DNA of 41,954 bases. Source: Rhizobium sp. Q54 (GTDB lineage Bacteria > Pseudomonadota > Alphaproteobacteria > SHVZ01). The DNA lies in the NCBI GenBank assembly GCA_945871425.1, contig CAMBVS010000033.1, positions 1-41,954 of the forward strand, written 5' to 3'. Position numbers and translations under genes: made by a program. The first letter of the stretch is position 1. Each line of letters starts with the position of its first letter. The notes under the pieces were generated by a model. The model saw only the letters and a list, made by a program, of their open reading frames with translations, was not told the origin of the DNA and did not search any database. This document shows, in pieces, positions 33,462 to 41,954 of the stretch.

Positions 33462-34406
33462 ATGCTGCTCGTCGAGACCGCCGTTGCGCCGGATCCGGCC
33501 ATTCTGTCACGTCCGGACCGGGTGCTGGCTCCGGCCGACCTCCGTCGCCTGAGCGAGCGGTCGGACGCCCAGGGCCTGACACGCATCGCCATCCATGTCC
33601 TGCTTATCGCGAGCGCCGCCGGGCTGGTCGCCGTGACCCGCGGCACGCTCTGGGTGCTGCCGGCGATGCTGCTTCAGGGCTGGTTCCTGGTGGCCCTGTT
33701 CGCGCCGGTGCACGAGAGCGTCCACTACACGGCGTTCAAGAGCCGCCGGCTCAACATCGTCGTCGGCTGGCTCGCCAGCGTGCCGACGCTGATCAACTCT
33801 AGCTTCTACCGGCTGTTCCATTACGCGCACCACCGCCACACCCAGGACCCGGCCCTGGACCCGGAGCTTGCGGGTCCGTTGCCGACAACTGTGTGGGAAT
33901 ACGTGCTGCGCATCAGCGGCTGGGGCTACTATCGCAGCCGCGTCGACTTCTACGGCCGCATCCTCCGCAGCGACTGGCGCGACTTTCCCTACATCCCCGA
34001 GCGCGAGCGGGCCGGCGTGCGGCGATCGGTGATCGCCATGCTGGCGGTCTTCTTCGCGGTCTTCGCCCTATGGTCCTGGCTCGATCCGGCCGGTCCCTGG
34101 CTCTTCTGGCTGCTGCCGGTGGCGATGGCCCAGCCGATCCTCAGGGTCATGCTGCTCTCCGAGCACACGCTCTGCAGCGACGACGACAACGGCCTCACCA
34201 ACACCCGCTCGACCCTGGTGAACCCGCTGATGCATCTCGTCCACTGGAACATGCCCTACCACGCCGAGCACCACCTCTACCCGTCGATCCCCTTCCACCG
34301 GCTGCCGCAGGCGCACCGCGAGATCGGCGACCGGTTCGCCCATGTGGCGCCCAGCTATCTCGAAACCCAGAAACAGATCCTCCGCCGGATCACGGGACGC
34401 CCATGA
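33462..34406 (+). CDS. Membrane fatty acid desaturase/hydroxylase family protein
   Basis: The 314-residue membrane protein has the di-iron histidine boxes HESVH (84-88), HYAHHRH (about 120-126) and HAEHH (about 268-272), with about four transmembrane segments around them. These boxes bind two iron atoms for oxygen-dependent desaturation, hydroxylation or epoxidation of a lipid or hydrophobic substrate. ATG 33462 follows GGGAGGGG with short spacing. The gene overlaps the downstream hydrolase-like gene by ATGA. The substrate (fatty acid, carotenoid, or alkane-like) is not known. Confidence 0.9.
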   Translation: MLLVETAVAPDPAILSRPDRVLAPADLRRLSERSDAQGLTRIAIHVLLIASAAGLVAVTRGTLWVLPAMLLQGWFLVALFAPVHESVHYTAFKSRRLNIVVGWLASVPTLINSSFYRLFHYAHHRHTQDPALDPELAGPLPTTVWEYVLRISGWGYYRSRVDFYGRILRSDWRDFPYIPERERAGVRRSVIAMLAVFFAVFALWSWLDPAGPWLFWLLPVAMAQPILRVMLLSEHTLCSDDDNGLTNTRSTLVNPLMHLVHWNMPYHAEHHLYPSIPFHRLPQAHREIGDRFAHVAPSYLETQKQILRRITGRP

Positions 34407-35419
34407 CCACCGAAGCCAAGGTCTTCGAAGCCGGCGACGTCGTCCTGCAGTCGGGACTGACGCTCCGCGGCGCCAAGATCGTCTACACCACCTACGGTAC
34501 GCTCGCACCCGACAAGTCGAACGTCATCGTCTATCCGACCTCTTATTCGGCCCAGCACACCGACATCGAGTGGCTGGTCGCGCCGGGGCGCATTCTCGAT
34601 CCGACCCGGTACTTCGTCGTCATCCCCAACATGTTCGGAAACGGGTTGTCGACCTCGCCCAGCAACATCGCGCCTCCCTACGACCGCGGGCGCTATCCCA
34701 ACGTCACCACCTACGACAACGTCATGGCCCAGCGGCGTCTGCTGCGCGAGGTCTTCGGGGTGGAGAAGGTCAAGGCGGTCTATGGCTGGTCGATGGGCGG
34801 CCAGCAGGCCTATCACTGGGGCGCCCTGTTCCCGGAGTCGGCCGGACGCATCCTGGCGCTCTGCACCTCGGCCAGGACCAGCGAGCACAATAAGGTGTTC
34901 CTGGAAGGCGTGCGTGGCGCGCTCACCGCCGACGAGGCGTTCCAGGACGGCTGGTTCCACAAACAACCGCTGAGGGGCTTGCGCGCCATGGGCCGGGTCT
35001 ATGCCGGCTGGGCGATCTCGCAGACATGGTATCGCGAACGGCTCTATCTCAAGGTCGGAGCTGCCTCGCTCGAGGATTTCCTGATCTCGGGCTGGGAGGG
35101 CAACTACCTGAAGAAGGACGCCAACAACCTCCTGGCCCAGCTCTGGACCTGGCAGCACTCCGACATCTCCGCCAACGACAAGTACAAGGGTGACTTCGAC
35201 GCGGCGCTGAAGGGGATCACATGTCCGGCGCTGGTGATGCCGGGCGACCACGACCTCTATTTCCAGGTCGACGACAACCGGATCGAGGTCGCGCGCATGC
35301 CGAACGCGAAGCTGCTGCCGATCCCGTCCGTCTGGGGCCACCGCGCCGGCAATCCCTGGCAGAATCCCGAGGACGAGCGCTTCGTCGCCAAGGCCGTCAA
35401 CGACTTCCTGAACGGCTGA
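34403..35419 (+). CDS. Homoserine O-acetyltransferase-like alpha/beta protein
   Basis: The 338-residue alpha/beta hydrolase-fold protein belongs to the MetX/homoserine acetyltransferase group. The nucleophile elbow is [14 protein letters not shown] (Ser130). The acid is in MPGDHDLYF and the histidine in [10 protein letters not shown]. Conserved [13 protein letters not shown] and [12 protein letters not shown] sit near the acyl-binding site. In MetX these residues move an acetyl or succinyl group from CoA to homoserine. However, many uncharacterised relatives are plain esterases or hydrolases, and the classic MetX specificity features are not evident. Coupling to a desaturase (ATGA overlap) argues for a lipid-linked role. 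It should not be counted as methionine biosynthesis. Confidence 0.82.
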   Translation: MTTEAKVFEAGDVVLQSGLTLRGAKIVYTTYGTLAPDKSNVIVYPTSYSAQHTDIEWLVAPGRILDPTRYFVVIPNMFGNGLSTSPSNIAPPYDRGRYPNVTTYDNVMAQRRLLREVFGVEKVKAVYGWSMGGQQAYHWGALFPESAGRILALCTSARTSEHNKVFLEGVRGALTADEAFQDGWFHKQPLRGLRAMGRVYAGWAISQTWYRERLYLKVGAASLEDFLISGWEGNYLKKDANNLLAQLWTWQHSDISANDKYKGDFDAALKGITCPALVMPGDHDLYFQVDDNRIEVARMPNAKLLPIPSVWGHRAGNPWQNPEDERFVAKAVNDFLNG

Positions 35420-35505
35420 GCCGTAGGCGTCCGCTCCCGGTGGGCCTATGCTGGTTGCTGGCCGGGCGCTCCATGCCTGGAAACGGGCAGCAGGAGTGGG
35501 CGACC

Positions 35506-36090
35506 ATGGGCGACAAGGTTGCCGAACTCAGAGGTCGGCTCCGGCGACTCGAGCAGGAGATCGATACGGCCATCGACGACGAACAGAGGCAAGCCGCAAG
35601 CGCCGCGGAAGCTCGCAAGGTTGGGTTTTCCGGCGCCTTTCGCGCCGAACAGCGCGGTCATCGGGTCGGGATCTTCCGGTATGTCATCAGCATGAATCCT
35701 TCGTCCCTGCTGGCTGTGCCGGCGACCTATGCGGTGATCGTCGCGATCGCGCTTCTCGATCTGCTGGCAACCCTACACCAATGGATCACCTTTCCGGTTC
35801 TGGGCATCCGCCGGGTCCGTCGCGCCGACTACGTTGCCATCGACCGGCACAAGCTGAGCTACCTGAACGCGATCGAGAAGCTGAACTGCCTCTATTGCGG
35901 TTACGCCAACGGCGTCATCGCCTACGCGCGCGAGATCGCCAGCCGCACCGAGCAGTACTGGTGCCCGATCAAGCACGCGAAGCTGATCCGTTCGCCGCAT
36001 CGCCGCTATCCCGAGTTCCTCGACTACGGCGACGCCAAGGGCTATCGCGAGAGGCTGGCGGAGTATCAGAAGAAGGCCGGCGAGCCCTAG
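35506..36090 (+). CDS. Unknown membrane protein with CxxC motif
   Basis: The 194-residue protein has a charged coiled-coil-like N-terminus (ELRGRLRRLEQEIDTAID), then a hydrophobic stretch (about 67-90: LLAVPATYAVIVAIALLDLL). A soluble C-terminal region contains CLYCGYANG and YWCPIKHAK. The three cysteines could bind a metal or an iron-sulfur centre. I recognise no named family. ATG 35506 is the first start giving this frame its full natural N-terminus. The gene stands between the acetyltransferase-like gene (86-base gap) and a convergent hydrolase gene 8 bases away. Confidence 0.75.
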   Translation: MGDKVAELRGRLRRLEQEIDTAIDDEQRQAASAAEARKVGFSGAFRAEQRGHRVGIFRYVISMNPSSLLAVPATYAVIVAIALLDLLATLHQWITFPVLGIRRVRRADYVAIDRHKLSYLNAIEKLNCLYCGYANGVIAYAREIASRTEQYWCPIKHAKLIRSPHRRYPEFLDYGDAKGYRERLAEYQKKAGEP

Positions 36091-36098
36091 GTCAGGCC

Positions 36099-37997
36099 TC
36101 AACGGTCGTCCAGCGCATAGGGCCGCCAGCGCGACGGCTCGTTCATCGCCTGCGACGGCGGCCTGCCAGTCAACGACATCCAGCGCGAGCGATACCAGGC
36201 GACGACCGCCAGGTCGAAGGTGATGCCCTGCTTCGGGGTCGCCTCGATGTCGAGCGCCGACCACGGGATCAGTGCCTCGAGGGTGATGCGCGGCTGGTCG
36301 GAGCCGAAGTAGTGGACACGCCCGCCGGAGACCGGCACGCAGGCCGTATCTTCCATCCGGCAGATCTCCGCCCGCATCCGCTGTGAGCCTCCGGCGACCC
36401 CTTCGCGCGGCGGGACGACGTGGATGCGAAAGCGCTGCGGTCCGCCTCCGGCATCGATGCCGAGATCGACCCGGAAGCTCTCGCCCCTAGGGTAATCCCC
36501 GGCATAGGCGAGGAGGTCGAGGTCGTAATAGTCCATGCCGATGACGGCGATCGAGAGCCCGTCGCGGCTCCAGGCGGCATAGGCCTCGCCGAAGGCGATC
36601 TCGCCCGGCTGCGCGATCAGCGGCGGCAGCAGCGAGCGTGACTTCGGCCACTCGGAGAGCACACCGTCGCCGATCCGCACATCGGCCCGGGGCAGCGCAG
36701 TGCGAGCCCGCGACGGCGGCGCGCCGGGCTTGGCGTGCAGCGCCGGCGCCGCGCGGTTGGCCTTGGTCAGCGCGGCAAGCAGCTCCTCATAGGGACGGTC
36801 GGCGATGTCGACCAGGCCGAAATTGTAGTCCTCGCCGTCGGCGCGGCCGCCGGGCGGGTGGTCGTGGAACTGGAACCAGTGGGCGCCGACCGCGTCGGGA
36901 AGCTGAGCGAAGCGACGTGCCGCCGCACCGGCGCCGGCGGCGCGCTCGACCTGCGTGTCGACCGTCATCAGGTGGCCGGTGTTGTCGTTGCCTGAGCGGT
37001 TCTCGCGGGCGGCGAAGAACCATTCGGAGATCAGCACCGGCTTCCGCTGGGTGAGCTTGGAGATGCCGTCGAAGAAGTAGCGGGCGAGCCAGCCGTCCGG
37101 CGCATCGACGTTGTAGTTGGTGGAGACGACGTCGACCTCCTCGGCCATCGCCGCAACCGCGTCGGGGTCGTAGTAGATCGGCAGCCGGTCGCCGAGGACC
37201 AGCGCCTCGGGGTCCGCAGCGCGCAGCGCCGCCGCCGTCATCTTGTAGTAGAGGCCGGAGACCTGCTTCGCCCAGATGCGGACGAAGTCGATGCCGCGGC
37301 CGCCGGGCTTGAGGCGGACCGCCTCGCCTTCGCTCGCCAGCAGGTCGGCGAAGGTGGAGACGCCCTTGGGCGGCACGAAGTCGCGGGCGAAGCGCGGGAA
37401 GTCGTCCTTGTAGTGGCGGGCGAGGGCGTCGATCAGCCGCTGCTTGGTGATGCTGCGGGCCGGCTCCTGGATGTAGAAGGTGAACAGCGCCCCCCGCCAC
37501 CAGCCGACTTCGTTGTCGGTGAAGTAGCCGATGCGCCGGGGATCGGTGAGGAAAGGCCGTACCAGCCGGACGGCCATCTGGCGCATGCGCACCTCGGTCT
37601 CAGGCGCGTAGGGGTCGAACCAGTGGAAGCGTGCGTTGCGGCCGAGTTCCAGATTGGGGGTGAACGGCAGGTCGAGCGTGCCGGAATCGAGCGACCAGCC
37701 GCCGGCGGTATTGAAGCCCCACTCGGCGAGGCGGCCCCGGTTCCGCTTCGCCCAGTCCGCCACCGTCGGGTCGAAATGGCTCCAGTGGTAGCGGCGCTCG
37801 GGACTCGGATACGAGGCGCCGCCGTCGACGACGTTGACGCCGAGCGAGAAGAAGCGATCACCGCAGGGGGTGACGAGCCAGGCGGCACCGTCTTCGCGGG
37901 CGATCGACCAGCGGCTCGACGGCGCCCGGGCGAAATCGGCGCAAGCCTCGACCGAGGCTGGTACCAGCACCAGCAGTGTAACCAGGAGCCAGCGCAT
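36099..37997 (-). CDS. Secreted beta-agarase-like glycoside hydrolase
   Basis: The 632-residue protein has a signal peptide (MRWLLVTLLVLVPASVEA). A TIM-barrel glycoside hydrolase domain (about 25-430) shows the acid/base Glu163 in YFTDNEVGWW and the nucleophile Glu324 in LISEWFFA. This pattern is seen in the beta-agarase-like GH50/GH42-type clan. A C-terminal beta-sandwich (about 450-632) resembles a CBM9-like domain. The organism could use it to cut a galactan or other polysaccharide outside the cell. Start ATG 37997 is chosen because it overlaps the upstream stop as TGATG and gives a clean signal peptide; an ATG at 38039 would add 14 residues inside the TPR gene. It is translationally coupled to that gene. 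Confidence 0.85.
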   Translation of the reverse strand: MRWLLVTLLVLVPASVEACADFARAPSSRWSIAREDGAAWLVTPCGDRFFSLGVNVVDGGASYPSPERRYHWSHFDPTVADWAKRNRGRLAEWGFNTAGGWSLDSGTLDLPFTPNLELGRNARFHWFDPYAPETEVRMRQMAVRLVRPFLTDPRRIGYFTDNEVGWWRGALFTFYIQEPARSITKQRLIDALARHYKDDFPRFARDFVPPKGVSTFADLLASEGEAVRLKPGGRGIDFVRIWAKQVSGLYYKMTAAALRAADPEALVLGDRLPIYYDPDAVAAMAEEVDVVSTNYNVDAPDGWLARYFFDGISKLTQRKPVLISEWFFAARENRSGNDNTGHLMTVDTQVERAAGAGAAARRFAQLPDAVGAHWFQFHDHPPGGRADGEDYNFGLVDIADRPYEELLAALTKANRAAPALHAKPGAPPSRARTALPRADVRIGDGVLSEWPKSRSLLPPLIAQPGEIAFGEAYAAWSRDGLSIAVIGMDYYDLDLLAYAGDYPRGESFRVDLGIDAGGGPQRFRIHVVPPREGVAGGSQRMRAEICRMEDTACVPVSGGRVHYFGSDQPRITLEALIPWSALDIEATPKQGITFDLAVVAWYRSRWMSLTGRPPSQAMNEPSRWRPYALDDR

Positions 37998-39733
37998 CAG
38001 CGAAGCCGGCCGTGGTAGCCGGCGAGGCGGCGTTGCCATTCGACGCAGCCGACGGCGCGATAGAGGCGGGCCGCATAGTTGATGGCGGAGATCGCGGTCT
38101 GGCGCTCGGTCTCGACGCAGGCGATCCCGACCATGGTCAGCACGTCCGCCTCGGCGACGCGGTCGCCGATCATCTGGTAGAGCATCCTGGCCTCGCCATA
38201 GGCGATGCAGGCGGCATCGAGCCGGCCGCGGGCGGCATCCAGATCGCCGATGGCGCGCATCGACGTCGCCTCGCCGGCCCTGTCGCCGATGCGTCCGAAC
38301 ATGGCGCGGGCATGGGTGAAGTTGACCTTAGCGAGATCGTAGTTCTCCAAGAGCCCGTCGAGCTGTCCCAGATCGAGCAGCGCCTGGGCCTGCTCGCGCT
38401 GGCCGCCGATCGACCGGTAGAGGACATAGGCGCCGCGCATCATCTCGTGCGCCTGGCGCGTGCTGCCGCCCTGTCGTTCGATGTGACCCAGTCCCTTCAG
38501 CGCTTCCGCCTCGATCACCGAGTCCTGGGCGCTGCGGCCGAGCGCGCGCCCCTTCTCGTACTGGCTCCGTGCCTCGTTCAGATTGCCGATCAGGCGCTCG
38601 AGCTCGGCGATGCCGATATGCACCCGGGCCTCGCCGGGCTTGTCCTTCGCCTCGACGAACATGCTGGTGCACTGGGCGGCGGCGGCGCGCGCGCTGACGA
38701 AGCGCAACGTGGCACGCTTGAGGTCGCCGCGGCCCGAGAGCAGCTCCCCTTCGCCGAAGCGCCGGCCGGCGATCTTGAACTGCTCGCCGGCGGCGACCAC
38801 CGAGTCGCGGGCCTCGCGCGGGCGCTCCATCATCCGCATGATCTCGGCCATGGATTGGCGGACGACACCTTCGCCGATCGGATCGCTGATGGTCTTGTAG
38901 ATCATCAGGGCGCGTTCGTAGCGGGTGATTGCGTCGCTGCTCGACTTCCTCGCCCGGTCCAGATCGGCGCGACAGGTCAGCGCATGCGCCTCGCCTGATC
39001 GGTCGCCCGACTGGCTGAAGGCGAAACGGGCATAGTCGAAGCCGGTCCCGGCCTCTTCGGGCTTGGTTTGCCGTGCCGCGATCTCGGCGACGCCGAGGCT
39101 GGCTTCGCCTTCGGAGTATTTGTCGCCGGTGCGTAGCGCGATCTCGCGCGCCTGCTCGTAGAAGCTGCGGGCCTGATCGAGGGCGTTCTGTCGCGACTGC
39201 GCCCGTGCCTGCAGAAGCAGGGATCGCATCTGCCCACGCTCGTCCTTGGCCTCGATGAACTGCTGCTGGGCGTCCGCATAGGCGCTCTGGGCGTCGGCGT
39301 AGCGCGTCTGCGCCTCGGCGATCTCGCCCTGTCCGAGCATCGCGAGGCCGATACCCTGCGCGTCCTTCGCCTCGCGGAACAGCGAGAGCGCCTCGCGGTT
39401 GAACTTGGTTGCGTCGTCGAAGCGCTGCACGAACCGCATGCCCTCGGCCTGGATCCAGAAGCGGCTGCCGGCGGCCTTCGGGCCGGTGCCGACGCCAGTG
39501 CGGATCGCCTGGACGCCGCCGGCGCGGCGGATGCGGCGCGACATCCACAGGTCGATGACCACGCAGATGGCGCCGAAGACCAGGGTCGCCTGAGCCACCA
39601 AGTCGCGAGACGGCTGCGGATCGCCGAGGGTGAGCACGTAGGAGCCGATGGCGGCGACGCCGGTACCGAGCACGATCAGGCCGCGTCTCGCCCAGGCGCC
39701 ACCGCCGCGCGTCTTCGAGAGCGCGCTCGCCAT
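37997..39733 (-). CDS. Membrane-anchored TPR-repeat protein
   Basis: The 578-residue protein has two N-terminal transmembrane helices (about 17-37 and 46-63). A long alpha-solenoid of tetratricopeptide-like repeats follows, about 95-560. Typical repeat text is LGQGEIAEAQTRYADAQSAY and LKGLGHIERQGGSTRQAHEM (parts). Repeats keep the 'A-x-x-x-L-G-x-x-x-x-x-x-G...A-x-x-x-Y-x-x-A' pattern, spaced about 40 residues. Such proteins organise complexes or bind peptide ligands. It precedes the beta-agarase-like gene with a TGATG overlap and follows a BASS transporter gene by 32 bases on the same strand. The link between the three is not clear. Confidence 0.88.
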   Translation of the reverse strand: MASALSKTRGGGAWARRGLIVLGTGVAAIGSYVLTLGDPQPSRDLVAQATLVFGAICVVIDLWMSRRIRRAGGVQAIRTGVGTGPKAAGSRFWIQAEGMRFVQRFDDATKFNREALSLFREAKDAQGIGLAMLGQGEIAEAQTRYADAQSAYADAQQQFIEAKDERGQMRSLLLQARAQSRQNALDQARSFYEQAREIALRTGDKYSEGEASLGVAEIAARQTKPEEAGTGFDYARFAFSQSGDRSGEAHALTCRADLDRARKSSSDAITRYERALMIYKTISDPIGEGVVRQSMAEIMRMMERPREARDSVVAAGEQFKIAGRRFGEGELLSGRGDLKRATLRFVSARAAAAQCTSMFVEAKDKPGEARVHIGIAELERLIGNLNEARSQYEKGRALGRSAQDSVIEAEALKGLGHIERQGGSTRQAHEMMRGAYVLYRSIGGQREQAQALLDLGQLDGLLENYDLAKVNFTHARAMFGRIGDRAGEATSMRAIGDLDAARGRLDAACIAYGEARMLYQMIGDRVAEADVLTMVGIACVETERQTAISAINYAARLYRAVGCVEWQRRLAGYHGRLR

Positions 39734-39765
39734 CGCCTAGAACCGACCTCGCATCGCTGGTCTCG

Positions 39766-40719
39766 TCACTCTGCCCCCGTTTGTCCTGGTTGTACGCGGG
39801 CCAATCTCCGGTAGATCGGGGCGAGCAGGCCCGGCAGCAGATAAATAGGCAATTGCCCGACGGCGAAATAGAGGAAAACGTCCGGAGGGGCCGCGGCGCC
39901 GAGAGAGCCTACGAGAACGGCAAGATTTCGATTGCCGCTGGTGACGCCGAGTGCCAGCGCCGTTCGCCTGGGAAGACGCGAGAACGCGACCGCGCCGAGG
40001 GCCTGAAATGACAGATTCGCGACAAAAGCCGCCAGGACGAAGCCGCCGACACGCAGCGGTTCGGCCATTGCCTGGGCGGTGATGCCGTCCATGGCCGCGA
40101 TGGCGAAGGCGAGCAGCGTGAGCACGATGGCACCATCGATTCGGCCGGGATGGCACGCGATCGCGGCGGCGCCGAAGGTACGCCGTCCCAGAATGGCGAG
40201 CGCCAGCGCGCCGAAAGTCAGAAGCGCCAGCCTGAGGAACAGCGATCCGAGGTCGAGGCCGACATCGATTCCGGCGAGCAGGAGCGCCAGCGGCGGCAGG
40301 GTCAGGGGCATGGCGAAGGTCGCGAGCGCCGTGCCGACCAGGGCGAGCGCGCCGTCGAGACCGAGCAGGGTCGCCAACGCCGGTGCGGCGATCAGAGGTG
40401 GAGAGGCGGCCCAGAGCAGCATCGCTGCCGCCAACCCTTCGGGCAGGCCGGCCAGCTGCGTCGCCAGCGCCATCAGCGCCGGCGACGCTGCCAGAAGCCA
40501 GACGACCAGGAGCACGGAGGGGAGCGGACGCCGAAGGTGGCCGGCCAGCATTCCCCAGTCCATCCGCATCAGGGTGAAGGCGAGGAGGGCGACGACCGAC
40601 GGCGTCAACAGCGGGCGGAAGAGCGCGGCCAATGCCGGCACCGCGAGCCCGAGGAAGATCCCGGTGGCGAGCACGGCCTTGCCGTGACGGCCGACCCAGC
40701 CGAGAGCGCCTGCGAGCAT
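39766..40719 (-). CDS. BASS-family (bile acid:sodium symporter-like) transporter
   Basis: The 317-residue membrane protein has about nine or ten hydrophobic helices. Family-like features include LLWAASPPLIAAPALATLLG and GVTSGNRNLAVLVGSLG, the latter resembling the discontinuous-helix sodium site of BASS symporters. Such carriers import bile acids, pantoate, pyruvate-like acids or other organic anions with Na+. Start 40719 is chosen because an ATG 57 bases earlier (40776) lies over the divergent thioesterase start. No clear ribosome site is seen. It is divergent from the thioesterase gene 55 bases away. Confidence 0.8.
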   Translation of the reverse strand: MLAGALGWVGRHGKAVLATGIFLGLAVPALAALFRPLLTPSVVALLAFTLMRMDWGMLAGHLRRPLPSVLLVVWLLAASPALMALATQLAGLPEGLAAAMLLWAASPPLIAAPALATLLGLDGALALVGTALATFAMPLTLPPLALLLAGIDVGLDLGSLFLRLALLTFGALALAILGRRTFGAAAIACHPGRIDGAIVLTLLAFAIAAMDGITAQAMAEPLRVGGFVLAAFVANLSFQALGAVAFSRLPRRTALALGVTSGNRNLAVLVGSLGAAAPPDVFLYFAVGQLPIYLLPGLLAPIYRRLARVQPGQTGAE

Positions 40720-40774
40720 ACGGCAGACGCTAGCGGCTTTCGAAGACAGGGCCAATACGCTAAACGGGAGCCCC

Positions 40775-41272
40775 ATGAGCGACCCCTGGCTCGGCGATCA
40801 CCGCGACCACGTCCGCCCGGAGTGGATCGACTACAACGGCCACATGAACGTCGCCTACTACGTGCTCGCCTTCGACCGGGCGACCGACGTGCTGTTCGAC
40901 CGGCTGGGCCTCGGCATGGCCCACCGCAAGGCGACCAACCAGGGCTTCTTCGTCGTCGAGGCCCATGTGACCTACGGCCGGGAGCTGCTCGAAGGCGACT
41001 CGCTCCGCTTCGAGGCCTGGGTGGTCGAGGCCGGCGAGCGCAAGCTCCGCTACTTCCTGACGATGTTTCACGCGGAGAAGGGTTACCGCGCGGCGACGAT
41101 CGAATTCCTCGGCCTCAACGTCGATCTCTCGACCCGCAGGGCGACCCCCTTTCCGCCGCAGCTGCGGCGGGGCCTCGATGGCGCGGTCGAGCGCGACCGT
41201 GCCCGCGGTCTGCCGTCCGAGATCGGCCGGGCGGTCGGTCAGCCGCGGGCGGCCCGGGCCGAACCCGCTTGA
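40775..41272 (+). CDS. Hotdog-fold thioesterase family protein
   Basis: The 165-residue protein is a hotdog acyl-CoA thioesterase. Its start, HRDHVRPEWIDYNGHMNVAYYVLAFDRA, is the 4HBT motif with Asp-x-x-x-His-x-N. VVEAHVTYGRELLEGDSLRFEAWV and IEFLGLNVDLSTRRATPFPP follow. Family members hydrolyse acyl-CoA or hydroxybenzoyl-CoA; some accompany carnitine catabolism genes, but none is present here. A fairly long Arg/Ala-rich tail (about 130-165) is of low complexity. ATG 40775 is close to the divergent transporter start, so their promoters share about 55 bases. Confidence 0.9.
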   Translation: MSDPWLGDHRDHVRPEWIDYNGHMNVAYYVLAFDRATDVLFDRLGLGMAHRKATNQGFFVVEAHVTYGRELLEGDSLRFEAWVVEAGERKLRYFLTMFHAEKGYRAATIEFLGLNVDLSTRRATPFPPQLRRGLDGAVERDRARGLPSEIGRAVGQPRAARAEPA

Positions 41273-41331
41273 GTCGCGATCATCAACCGGCTACTCCCCG
41301 AGGCAGGGACGAACGACCGAAGGCGGCCATC

Positions 41332-41954
41332 GTGGCGGGCATAGGCCAGGAACGCGACCAGGCGGAATTCTTCGCCCGCAACGCGCTGTCTCGGATGGCG
41401 ATCCTCGGCATACCGCCGACGCCTCAGAATTTCCTCGTCTGGTACGGCTATTTCAGCAGCCATCCGCCGGATCTGAAGGCGGCGGTCGATGCCCTGATCG
41501 GCGGCGGCCGCAAGTTCGACGCGGCGCTGTCGGACGAGGTGCATGGGCGCTTCTTCGGCCGTGAGGCCGATGCGGCCAAGGTTGCGCAGGCATCGCAGGC
41601 CGTCGAGACGCTGCTTGCCCGCCTGGTCGAGCGGGTCACCAATCATGACCGGAGCACGGAAGCCTTCGGCGGCGCGCTCGCCGATGCCCAGACCGTGCTG
41701 GCGGAGGGTGAGATCGGCGGCATCCTCTCCCGTCTGGTCGAGGAGACCCACCGGATGGCCGCGCTCAACCAGGAGATGCAGGCTCATCTCAAGGCGGCGG
41801 GCTCGGAGATCGACGGGCTCCGCGAGAGCCTGGGGCGGGCCCGCGAGCAGGCGGAAACCGACGGGCTCACGGGTATCGCCAATCGCAAGCGCTTCGACAT
41901 GGCACTTCGGCAGGCCATCGTCCGCGCCACCGACGAGGGGGAGGCGCTGGCCCT
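41332..41954 (+). CDS. Diguanylate cyclase (GGDEF) protein, 5' part, cut by window end
   Basis: From GTG 41332 to the end of the window the plus strand is open for about 207 codons: a helical N-terminal part (AEFFARNALSRMAILGIPP, FLVWYGYFSS) and a coiled-coil segment (AALNQEMQAHLKAAGSEIDG). It then reaches ETDGLTGIANRKRFDMAL, the first strand and helix of a GGDEF domain, with the family's DxLTGLxNR pattern. A complete protein would make cyclic di-GMP. The GG(D/E)EF catalytic loop lies past the window, so activity cannot be checked. The start GTG has AAGG about eight bases ahead; an upstream alternative is not obvious. It lies 59 bases after the thioesterase gene. Confidence 0.85.
   Translation, partial: MAGIGQERDQAEFFARNALSRMAILGIPPTPQNFLVWYGYFSSHPPDLKAAVDALIGGGRKFDAALSDEVHGRFFGREADAAKVAQASQAVETLLARLVERVTNHDRSTEAFGGALADAQTVLAEGEIGGILSRLVEETHRMAALNQEMQAHLKAAGSEIDGLRESLGRAREQAETDGLTGIANRKRFDMALRQAIVRATDEGEALA

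Noticed and set aside
34403..35419. Calling the alpha/beta protein metX
   Set aside because: The fold and nucleophile match, but specificity is not shown and it is coupled to a desaturase.
40720..40776. Alternative earlier start (ATG at 40776) for the BASS transporter
   Set aside because: It would overlap the divergent thioesterase start and adds a non-membrane segment; no ribosome site supports it.

Overview
The window is a stretch of high-G+C chromosome from a Gram-negative bacterium. An alphaproteobacterium of the Rhodospirillales/Reyranella sort is most likely. The grounds are the MlaA/MlaC lipid-transport pair, an outer-membrane beta-barrel, the ArsR-methyltransferase/metF/metH methionine operon, and the number of catabolic dioxygenase, GST and M81-peptidase genes. 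No rRNA, tRNA or CRISPR array was seen. The taxonomic call is inference.

Layout. (1) 1-3156: a nuclease fragment abuts the 3' part of a dipeptide/oligopeptide ABC importer operon (permease B fragment, permease C, two ATPases). (2) 3157-3904: a decay zone with a truncated IS3-type orfA and the 3' end of a LysR gene. (3) 3913-9620: a seven-gene operon with a clear promoter and overlapping inverted repeats. It encodes a DUF2141 secreted protein, a LolD/MacB-type ABC pair, a LolA-like periplasmic protein, an outer-membrane barrel, a six-helix membrane protein and, last, a small winged-helix regulator. Together these look like a self-regulated envelope export or trafficking system of unknown cargo. 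(4) 9667-12597: a hydrolase-OsmC fusion, then on the minus strand mlaA-mlaC and a DUF1330 gene. (5) 12750-18334: a methionine-cycle operon (ArsR-methyltransferase regulator, metF, metH) with a near-perfect palindrome over the -10 box, followed by a LysE-tail-like small ORF. (6) 18468-24666: an unknown small protein, then galE, a glycoside hydrolase-glycosyltransferase fusion and an ABC exporter, together a candidate glucan synthesis and export module.

(7) 24679-26729: a secreted kelch propeller divergent from a bacterial pentameric ligand-gated ion channel. (8) About 26750-28010: a markedly A+T-richer island with two minus-strand genes joined end to end, a RusA-type resolvase and a restriction-endonuclease-like/HEPN protein that carries a run of nine C. 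This is the best candidate for an undescribed, horizontally acquired (possibly defence) system. (9) 28022-36090: class III aminotransferase, a 142-base palindromic repeat, M81 peptidase, a minus-strand PhyH dioxygenase/VOC/GST set, a desaturase coupled to a homoserine-acetyltransferase-like protein, and an unknown CxxC membrane protein. (10) 36099-41954: a beta-agarase-like glycoside hydrolase coupled to a TPR membrane protein, a BASS-type transporter, a hotdog thioesterase and the start of a GGDEF protein cut by the window end.
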